DNA of 64,000 nt, from contig JAQNDB010000526.1 in the NCBI GenBank assembly GCA_029204045.2, positions 1 through 64,000 of the forward strand, written 5' to 3'. Origin of the DNA: Tillandsia leiboldiana. Taxonomy: Eukaryota > Streptophyta > Magnoliopsida > Poales > Bromeliaceae. Position 1 is the first letter of the stretch, and each line of letters opens with the position of its first letter. The notes below the pieces were generated by a model, which was not told where the DNA came from, ran no database searches, and saw only the letters and a program-made list of their open reading frames with translations. The position numbers and the translations under genes are program-made. Shown one piece after another: positions 35,027-44,300 of the stretch.

Positions 35027-35570
35027 TCTTTGATCTAAGTATTCGGCGGATCATCACCACCCAAAAACAACGATTTTTCCAAAATCGGCGCGTGGACTCG
35101 CGTGGCCTTGTGGATTCAAGGTGCTACCGCTCTCGTGGATTCGGAGCGAGGTACGTTCGTGGATTCGAGACGTGCTACTGGGTGAAGACCGTGGATTCGG
35201 TCAAACGTCGTGGACTCGACGTTGGACGCTGTGGATTCGGCGTTGGACGCTAATCGTGGATTCGAGGCGCGTTGCGGAGCGAGCGGAGAAGATCAACTAG
35301 GAGCGTATGGAAAAAGGTTGAGTCGTCTGTGAGTACGGTATATCACCTTTGTACGTGTTATAATTCTAGTGAATTTCACCGTGTTATCGGTCCCGTGGTT
35401 TTTTACTCCTGGTTTTGGAGTTTTCCACGTAAAAATCTTGCGTGTTATTTTTCATTTCCGCATTGGGTTTTATTACGCAAATATTTTTGAGTGTTTATTG
35501 TTTACACCTATTCACCCCCCTCTAGGTGGTTTTTCCCCTATTTAGATCCATATTATATCATAACCCAACA
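35027..35570 (+). mobile_element. 3' part of a Sirevirus LTR (subfamily 1)
   Basis: It matches the E9 LTR from about 59805 to its end (hairpin array 35085-35270, then the gttatcggtcccgtgg and cacctattcaccccc blocks) and ends ..cataacccaaca. E5 inserted into it. It may be the other half of 11317-11813, but roughly 300 bp between them are missing and the outer flanks do not match. Confidence 0.8.
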
Positions 35571-36845
35571 CCTTTCTTATGCATGTTGCTTTCAGTATCA
35601 GCATATATATATATATCTGGACATATACCATGCCTGATTGGTCATTAGTTATCAGTTCTGTTTATATCAACTTTTCCTGTTCTACATTACATGATAGAAT
35701 AGGAGTTCAGTTCTGTTCCATGATACAGTTTCAGCATACAGATTCAGTTATACAGCACCAGTTGAGATTACAGCTTCCAGCATCCCGAGTGGGATTTTTC
35801 CCGGCTTGTAGCTGATGGTTCGGTCGTTGGACCGCGAGTTTGGTCGTTGGACCGCGAGTTTGGTCATTGGACCGCGAGCTTGAGCATCAGCATTATGATT
35901 GCCAGAGCACTAGCTTTTCATTCACGATCGCAGTGGGTCTGATCCCCCACAGTGCGTTCTTTACAGGTAGAGAGGTCGTCACATCGACCCGTGAGCCTGG
36001 TGAGGCTATGATAACATGTTGAGAGACCAACAGTGGCAATTGCCTGAGGTCCTGCTCTATGGCAGCTTAGCCTGAGGTCCTGGTGTCCAACAGTGGCATT
36101 AGCCTGAGGCCCCAGTGACCAATAGTGGCATTGATTGGGTACTTACAGTTATTATTATTCAGCACTTTTAGTTTACAGCATTGTTATATACCAGCTCTGT
36201 TTATAGCATGATCAGTGTTATTGTTCATCGAGATTGACCAGGTTTACTGGCAATATTTGCCAGTTACAGCATTATCAGTTACAGTCATGAGTACCCTGCT
36301 TTCCTTTCTATTTATTGCTCAGCATGCTTATTATTCAGCACTCAGTTATTCAGCCTTGTGATTATAGCCTATTTTGTTATCCGCTTATTACCGTATCCAG
36401 TAGGTACGACTTGCTATTTCTCGGCCCGTCGTGCCCACTAGGATACATGTAGAGTGTATCTCACACCCCCTGGGTGACTATTTTTCAGGTCAGTCGGGTG
36501 TTGAGAGATTGGGATGATCCGGTGAGCTGTCACGATAGAGTCGACCCTGTTATCAACTACAGATTCCCAGTATTTCATATTCAGTGCTTAGTCTATATTA
36601 TATTTTTGGAGATGTGGATTATGTGATGTATGTTGGACATGTACTAGTTACTTTCAGTTGTTGTTTACGTCGCCTCTGATTCAGTATTGTATTTGTATAG
36701 CCGAGCATGTACAGGGGAGACTCTGACCCAGTGGACAGAGGATTCCCTGTGCATGTGGCGGTCTGTCCACGTCACGGGTTTCAATATGTACTCTGATGAT
36801 TAAAAAAAAAATTCCTACTGCTGTTTTGAAACTCGGGGCGTGACA
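35571..36845 (+). mobile_element. 3' part of a Ty3/gypsy LTR, plus strand
   Basis: It has the features of the other plus-strand gypsy LTRs: gaccgcgag repeats (35832-35880), repeated cctgaggtcc/ccaacagtggca words (36020-36135), a donor-like tcaggtcagt near 36487, and the 3' end ..aactcggggcgtgaca. There is no 5' end; it is cut at the Sirevirus LTR edge at 35570. No genes seen. Confidence 0.7.
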
Positions 36846-36924
36846 GTTGATCAAGCGCCCGGATTCACCGGATTGCGCCACGTGTCCCCCGAACACGGGA
36901 CAGCAAACCCGGCCGCTCCGCTTG
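36846..36924 (-). mobile_element. Piece of a minus-strand gypsy LTR (LTR-E), left of E7
   Basis: 79 bp that continue at 57604 beyond E7. The reverse complement contains gtttgctgtcccgtgttc and cacgtggcgc words like E10 62290-62310. Its last five bases, gcttg (36920-36924), are the E7 target-site copy. Confidence 0.65.
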
Positions 36925-38273
36925 TGATGGTTTATATGTAATATAGATCTAAATAGGGGAAGAAACACCTAGAGGGGGGTGAATAGGTGTAAACGTATAA
37001 ACACTCAAAAATCGTTGCGATAAAAAACCCAATGCGGAAATAAAAATAACACGCAAGATTTTTACGTGGAAAAACTCCAAACCGGAGTAAAAAACCACGG
37101 GACCGATAACACGGCGAAATCCACTAGAATTAAAACACGTACAAGGTGATTTGCCGTACACACTTATGACTCAACCTTTTCCATACGCTCCTAGAGGATC
37201 TTCTCCGCTCGCTCCACGACGCTTCTCGAATCCACGATCTGCGCCCAACGCCGAATCCACGGCGTCCAACGTCGAATCCACGACGTCCGACCGAATCCAC
37301 GGTCTTCACCCAGTAGCACCCTTCGAATCCACGAACGTGCCTCGCTCCGAATCCACGAGAGCGGTTGAAGCCTGAATCCACAAGGACACGCGAATCCACG
37401 CGCCGATTTTGGGGTAAATCGTTGTTTTTGGGTGGTGATGATCCGCCGAATACTTAGATCAAGGATAGATAGGAAATACCATCTAAGTATTCATTAGTTT
37501 GATTCAACTCATGATGTGAGTATGAAAACCTAGAATCAAACTAATCAATATAGATGAAGAAACATAGAGTAATATCTAATGATTTCCTTTCTTCTCTATA
37601 TGTGGATCTAGGGCCGTAAAAGATGATATATTATTTTGACGGCTCTATGTATTATGTGGATTAACCCTAGAAAAAGAATCATAGGGTCTATTTATAGGTT
37701 AGAAACATTTGGAAGGAGATAAGAATCAAAAACCAACTATTTCTGGAAATTTTACGGACGGCGATCCGGATCGGATTTGGGCGATCCGGATTGCAGTAGC
37801 AAGAAAGACGATTTCCAGAAAAACAATCGTTCGGGATCCGGATCGAAAAGGCCGATCTGGATCGTTCATACAGTTTCACCAAACATCAACGTTCGGGATC
37901 CGGATTGCAAACCCTGATCCGGATCGTGCAAGCAAAAAGGTAAAACTAGTGTTCGGGATCCGGATCATGAAATGCTGCGATCCGGATTGAACCAGTGTAT
38001 GAACGAACACCCTTCGGGATCCGGATTGGAATGTACGATCCGGATCCTGAACATGTCCCATGTCTAGTTTTTGATTTTTATGCAATGAAAAATTCTTCTA
38101 GGTGTTTCTACACTACAAGAAGTATTCGGATCACCAATAATCTTTAGTTAAACATACCTGATCCTTTTGAATTCTTCTTTCTTGAGATTGAGTTAAATGA
38201 TCCAACCTTCTTCATCTTCAATCTTCAAGACTTGAACCTTTCACGAAACTACGCCAACTCAAAATCTGTAACA
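36925..38273 (-). repeat. E7 left (3') LTR, 1349 bp
   Basis: TG..CA. TATA box at 37689-37696 (minus strand), five palindrome pairs at about 37764-38046, hairpin units at about 37229-37410. Bounded on the right by the purine tract. Confidence 0.95.
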
Positions 38274-39029
38274 ATCTCCCCCTTTGGCGGTTTCGTGACA
38301 AAACACAGATCCACTAAAGAAAATTCAAAAAGATATTTTTGTTGCTATCACCATACAACAAAAATTTACAATGGAGATCCAAAAATTTAAAAACATGAGA
38401 TATAAACTCCTAAAACAGACTCTAGACTTAGACATCTGTACTCTCTGCACAAAGAAATCATTCTTGACAAAAAGAGATCGTTAGATACCTCAAGAATATT
38501 TAGCATTCAAAACCTAACAGAGATAGAGTTTATGCTCACCATGACATTGAGTAATTCAGATATGTAATAAGATCACAATCAAACATTGACATATCTTCTA
38601 AGCAATAAAATTCCAAATGTCATAACTTTGCTTTGTTAGTAATCAAACAACTTGTTAGTAATAATACATGTCCAAATAGTTAGTCGAATAGTTAGTAGGA
38701 ACATGCAACAAATCACAAGATAAAAACCAAAGTTGTGATACTTACCCTTTACCAAAGTCAAAGTTGAAGTGATACTTACCTTGATGTTCACACATTCACA
38801 TCATCATTGTTCAAACCTTGTTCAAGTTCTCTCTAAACTCTCTCCCCCTTTTTGTCACAAACAAAACCAAAATCACAAAAATTTAAGGAGGGTTAAAAAT
38901 TTCAAAAATTGTTCCGAAAAGTAAGAACTAGAACTAAGAGTAAGTCCTAAAAACTGAACTAAAATCTAAGAAGGTAAAAGCCTGCACAAAAAGATTAAGA
39001 TCTGAACACAACAAAAGTTTGAGGACAAC
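38274..39029 (-). other. E7 3' non-coding region with two purine tracts
   Basis: The main tract (minus strand GCCAAAGGGGGAGAT) lies at 38274-38288 and a second (AAAAAGGGGGAGA) at 38841-38856. Between them is AT-rich sequence without long frames. Confidence 0.8.
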
Positions 39030-39824
39030 TCAATCATCTGAGTCAGAGTCTTCAGAGCTCGTGCAGCCTAGTTTCTTCAAGATTTCTTTAAGCATTTCCG
39101 ACATCGTAGAACATTCTTGTTTCATCTCATGTATGTCCTTGGACATCTTTCTGAGTCCTAGAGTCATTTTTTCTTGTTCTTGTTTGAGGGAAGACTCCAA
39201 GTTCCCCTTTTGGTCAATTCTTCTGGAATTTGAAGACCGTTGTGTGACGATTGACGGAGCAGTCTGTCCTTCATTCCGAGGAGATCTTCTTGGCAAAGAA
39301 TGTGAGTTGTCAAGAGGTTCATTGCTTGGCACATTCTTTTTCTTGGCTTGCTGCTTAAGTATTGAGGAAGACTTCAGTAGCTTCTTTTTCTTTAGGTAAA
39401 CCTTATTTTCTTCATCAATGCCTTGTTGTACTTCGTCAAGAAATGTGTCCCAATCTTCTTCGTCTTCTGATTCAGTGTCAATTTGAGAGATATTCCTTGG
39501 GTTCTCTTGACATGGTTCATTTATTACAATACCTCGAGCTCGTCCAGGTCGTCGAGTGAGTCTTTTTCTTTTTAGTATGGATGAAAAGGTCATTGGTGCT
39601 TTTCCTTTTTCCGTAGCAGTGAGCGGAGCCTTTTCATTTGATGTCTCTGCACGGGCTTTCCCTTTTGAAGCAACAGAGGTTTTCTGTGGCGATTTTTCAG
39701 GATGTGTTTCATCCTCTGACAACTCATCCCAGTTGACTTCATCCTTATTAGCCCTCTTGGGCTTGACAGTGTCTCTCGTATTTACCATAGCCGCCAGAAG
39801 GAAAATAATCCAAGTGATCACCAT
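39030..39824 (-). CDS. Third ORF downstream of pol (Sirevirus env-like position), 264 aa
   Basis: An intact 264-codon frame between pol and the 3' LTR, where many Sireviruses carry an envelope-like gene. It starts at 39824 with a short hydrophobic stretch (residues 2-12, VITWIIFLLAA), followed by MVNTRD, which may be the true start. The middle is Lys/Ser/Glu-rich and highly charged. Residues about 205-250 look like a coiled coil (KMSKDIHEMKQECSTMSEML), and the tail is acidic (EDSDSDD). I see no fusion peptide, cysteine pattern or strong transmembrane helix, so an envelope function is not supported by sequence; the call rests on position. A likely leader intron (39850-40232) ends 25 bases before the start codon. 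E5/E6 lack it. Confidence 0.7.
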   Translation of the reverse strand: MVITWIIFLLAAMVNTRDTVKPKRANKDEVNWDELSEDETHPEKSPQKTSVASKGKARAETSNEKAPLTATEKGKAPMTFSSILKRKRLTRRPGRARGIVINEPCQENPRNISQIDTESEDEEDWDTFLDEVQQGIDEENKVYLKKKKLLKSSSILKQQAKKKNVPSNEPLDNSHSLPRRSPRNEGQTAPSIVTQRSSNSRRIDQKGNLESSLKQEQEKMTLGLRKMSKDIHEMKQECSTMSEMLKEILKKLGCTSSEDSDSDD

Positions 39825-39849
39825 TTTGATTGCTAGTGAAAAATGTATC

Positions 39850-40232
39850 CTGTGAAGACCAACTCAAGAACACATGATAAATTGTTAATTTTCAAAGATT
39901 TGAAAAATTGTACCCAAACAATCACATTCATGTAGAGAGACTAAGAATCAAATTAGTTTTGCAAAAGGACTTTTAAAAATAGATCAATTGCATGATTTTT
40001 GAAAATCCTTATTATATGCCCTAAAACCGAAATTTTAGAAATCGAAGCCTAAAAATCCGTTAATCAGGAGAATACCTAGCATATAATCAAAACTAATCTA
40101 CCCAGAGTTCTTATTTCAAAAGAAATTTGACCAAAAACCATTCAAAAACGAAAAAGATAGAAAAATCTCATCACGTTTTGAAGAAAATAGAGAAAAACTG
40201 TGAAAAACGGGATTTTGATCAATAAAACTTAC
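39850..40232 (-). other. Possible intron in the leader of the third ORF
   Basis: On the minus strand a GTAAGT donor (40232-40227) and a TTCACAG acceptor (ending 39850) bound 383 nt that are AT/T-rich, like plant introns. The acceptor could be joined either to this donor or to one further upstream in the genomic RNA. Predicted from motifs only. Confidence 0.4.
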
Positions 40233-40367
40233 TTGTATTCGAAGAACTTGAGTTAGGAAAGCTCCAAAGTGCAATAGTTCTAGAGAGAGAGGCTCTAGAG
40301 ACTTGAGAACAAAAGATTAAGGTAAAAGAAATCAAAACCCTCTTGTTCTAATTAAAACCCTAGCCGT

Positions 40368-40459
40368 GATCCGGATCGGATCGAGATTTCGATCCGGATC
40401 GGCCAGCCGCAGGAAGAAGCCTGCGTTCGGGATCCGGATCAGCTTGCCCGATCCGGATC
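40368..40459. promoter_or_regulatory. Internal GATCCGGATC palindrome pairs upstream of the third ORF
   Basis: Four perfect palindromes at 40368, 40391, 40431 and 40450: 23 and 19 bp within pairs and about 60 bp between pairs, the same layout as in the LTR U3. In transcription order they are followed by ctagggttttaatt and a CT-rich segment (ctctctctctagaac) like a plant 5' UTR. Inference: an internal promoter for the third ORF. Confidence 0.5.
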
Positions 40460-40796
40460 GGCTCCAACTTTCTCTTCAGAAAAATTTAGAAAAATTTCAT
40501 AAGATCCAGAAAAAGTATGTAAGCACAATTGTGTATCAACTTTAAACAAAAATCATCGTTTCATACAACAAGAATTAGATTATGCCAAATCTATCAATAA
40601 TATCCAAAAATGAAACGAGAATTTACAAAAATTAAATCCCTTAAAGTTGAACACCTTCAATTACATCTAACTTGATCTTATGAGTAATGCCTTTATCAAA
40701 TCATCAATTCGGTAAAGAAAATGAAATACAAAGATCAATAGATGTTTGAAATCCCAAATATGGTAGATAATTTATCTAGACAATCTGTTGAAGAGA

Positions 40797-41040
40797 GTGG
40801 CTCTTTGAGCATCTTTCTTTAAAGTCCCACCTTATACCAACCTTGAAATTTGACGGAGTCAAGTATTTCAACATGCATTTTACTTAATCAAAAATTGAAC
40901 AACCATGCTTCGTATACATGTGGTAGCTGCACACAATACTCGGACGACCGAGGTGGTAGCTCTTTCCTCCATGTGGTGGTAGTTTTCACACTCCTCATTG
41001 GGATGTAACTCTTTCCACATCTTTTGAGCATTTTACATTT
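40797..41040 (-). ncRNA. Conserved non-coding block (E7 copy)
   Basis: Between the pol stop and the third ORF. Shares with E5/E6 the words ggatgtaactctttccacat, tgtggtggtagttttcacac, gtggctctttgagcatcttt and ccaccttataccaacc (plus-strand reading), and a CTCGG-ACGA-CCGAG hairpin at about 40939-40952. Confidence 0.5.
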
Positions 41041-41395
41041 CTTTGACTCCCCCTCAATTGGCTATCAATTATTTACGATATAAAGTATTCAACCAAAAAT
41101 TGATCTCGATTTCATACTCGACTAAGCAGTCAAATAAGATAATGACTATACCAAGAGATCATTGAGAGAGAAATTGACTTTGATCACTTAGAAGATGATT
41201 TAATTAACATAAATGATCATTGCAACAGTGAAATATTATGATGGCAAAAGCATAATAAATTTCTAAATGTGCGAAAAGATGCAATTAAAGTCAATTATGA
41301 TCTATGCTCAATTAATGTCCTATGTACAAACATAGATAATGAACAAAACAAAACAAAAACAAAACCTATCCTAAGGAAAGGTTTCAAAAAGAAGT

Positions 41396-44300
41396 TTATT
41401 TCAAGGAAAGCATTCCAATTGCTTTTCGTAAATGAATAAAACGTTTTTGATCCAAGGGTTTTGTTAAAATGTCAGCTAATTGATCCTCAGTTGAAATATA
41501 TGAAAGTTGAAGAGTATTTGAATCAACTAGCTCTCTAAGAAAATGATATCTAAGTTCAATATGTTTTGTTCTAGAGTGCAACACAGGGTTTTTAGAAATG
41601 TTAATTGCACTTGTGTTGTCACAAAGAATTGTTACCGAAGATGCTGAAATCCGGAAGTCGCTCAACACACTTTTCATCCAAATGAGTTGGGTTGAACAAC
41701 TACCCGCTGAAATGTATTCCGCTTCGGCAGTCGAGAGTGCTATGCAATTCTGCTTTTTACTGTGCCATGCAACAAGGCAATGGCCAAGATAGAAGCATGC
41801 ACCACTCGTGCTTTTCCGATCATCCACTGATCCTGCCCAATCGGCATCTGAGTATCCAACAATATCCAAACTAGTTCCCATAGGATACCAAATTCCGAAA
41901 TTAATTGATCCTTTGATGTACCGGATGATCCTTTTCACCGCTTTCAGGTGAACCTCCTTTGGTGCTGATTGATATCTCGCGCAAATCCCAACACTAAAGG
42001 ATATATCCGGGCGACTAGCCGTGAGGTAAAGTAGACTTCCAATCATACTTCGATACAGTTTCTCGTCTACATTCTCACTTTGTGAATCACTTCCAAGTCC
42101 CTTGTGGCTAGTTCCCATTGGAGTCGGAAAATCCTTCGAATTTTCTAAGTCAAACTTTTTAACCAACTCCATTGCATACTTGGATTGACTCAAGTGAATA
42201 CCTTCATCATTTTGTTTAATTTGCAATCCAAGGAAATACGTCAATTCGCCCATCATGGACATCTCAAATTCGCTTTCCATGGTCTCCGCGAATTTAGAAG
42301 CATCATTATCTCTTGTTGCGCCAAATACAATGTCATCGACATAGATTTGTGCTACAATGAAATTGCTTTGATAATGCTTCACAAAGATAGTCCTGTCAGC
42401 TCCCCCTCGAGTATAGCCCTTCTCCAAAAGGTGCTTTGTCAACCTTTCGTACCATGCTCGCGGTGCTTGTTTCAGACCGTAAAGAGCCTTTTTCAAACGA
42501 AAAACATGGTTAGGTTGTTTATGGTCTACAAAACCTTTCGGTTGAGCCACATAAACTTCCTCATTTAAAAACCCATTTAGAAACGCGCTCTTAACGTCCA
42601 TTTGAAATAATTTGATTTTAAAATGACAAGCAATAGCAAATAGTATACGAATGGACTCGAGTCTAGCTACAGGGGCGAATGTTTCATCAAAGTCTATACC
42701 TTCTACTTGAGAGTAGCCTTGAGCAACTAATCGTGCCTTGTTCCTGATGATAGTACCATCCTCATTTTTCTTGTTCTTGAAAATCCATTTGGTACTTATC
42801 ATATTATGTTGCTTTGGAGGCTTCGTTAATTCCCAGACTTTGTTTCGCTCAAATTGATGGAGCTCTTCCTGCATTGCTTTAATCCAGTAGTCATCCTGAA
42901 GAGCTTCATCTATGTTCTTTGGTTCGATTAAAGATACGTAGCAAGCGAATCCACAAACCAACTGCCTCCGAGTTCTAACTCCTTCTTGTGGATCTCCAAT
43001 AATATTCGATTCCGGATGATCCTTGGAGATTCGTGATGTTTGTTGAAACGGAGTACTCGGAGGTATATGAGATGATTCCTGCACATCAGATAAACTTGAA
43101 GAACCATTAGATGCATCATTAATATTGGAAGTATTATTATGAGAAGATGCAATGGCAGGTGAATCATCATCTAGAGAGATATCGAGGGTAGATTTTCCAG
43201 ATCCAAAGTGAAAAGCTTCATCTACTTTAACATTTATAGATTCTACGATCGTCTTAGATTCCAAGTTAAAAACTCGATATGCTCTACTATTTGTAGAATA
43301 CCCCAAGAAAATCCCTTCGTCACTTCGAGAGTCAAACTTTCCAAGATTTTCACGGTCACGTAAAATGTAACACCGACTCCCGAAGATGCGAAAATATTTG
43401 ATGTTGGGTTTTCTACCACACCATAGTTCATATGGTGTATTTAACGTTCCCGGGCGCAAATAAACTCGATTAATTACATAGATTGCAGTGTTCACAGCTT
43501 CAGCCCAAAAATGTAGCGGTAAATTCCGGCTGTGAAGCATAACACGTGCCATCTCTTGAACAACCCGGTTTTTGCGCTCGACAACACCATTCTGTTGAGG
43601 TGTATAGGGGGCAGAGAATTCATGCTTAATACCGTTTGAAGTGCAAAAGTCAATGAATTTAGAGTTAACGAATTCTCCACCTCTATCACTTCTAACACGA
43701 ATGATCTTTTCATTCTTTTCAATCATAATACGAAGGCAAATCTCGTGAAAAGAATCAAAAGTATCAGCTTTCTCTTTTAAAAATGCTACCCAAGAATACC
43801 GAGAGAAATCATCAATCATCAAGAAAATATACCATTTACCTCCCAAAGATGGTTGACGAGTTGGCCCCATTAAATCCATGTGTAAAAGTTCCAAAGGCCG
43901 TTTTGTACCAACGTGGTTCAAGTTCTTGTGTGCAGTCCTGGACTGTTTTCCCTTTTGGCAACCACCACACACAATGTTTTGTTTAAATAAAAGTTTTGGA
44001 ACCCCCTTGACCACGTCCTTGTTTGAAATTCTAGCAAGTTCCTTAAAATTTATGTGACCTAGCCTTTCATGCCAAATTGTTTCATTAATCAAAGAAACTA
44101 GATTACATTTTTCTGAAATTTTATTAGGAACAACATAGCAATTGTTTTCAGATCTAACCCCTTTTAAAAAGAAGACATGGTCCTTATCAGTTACAACACA
44201 TTCAACAGATGAAAAGTTAACTGAAAAACCATTGTCGCAAAGTTGACTTATGCTTATGAGGTTAGTCTTAAGACCATCAACAAATAACAAATTATTTAGA

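Noticed and set aside
39030..39824. Calling the third ORF a true viral envelope gene
   Set aside because: No membrane anchor, fusion peptide or cysteine framework seen; only its position is env-like.
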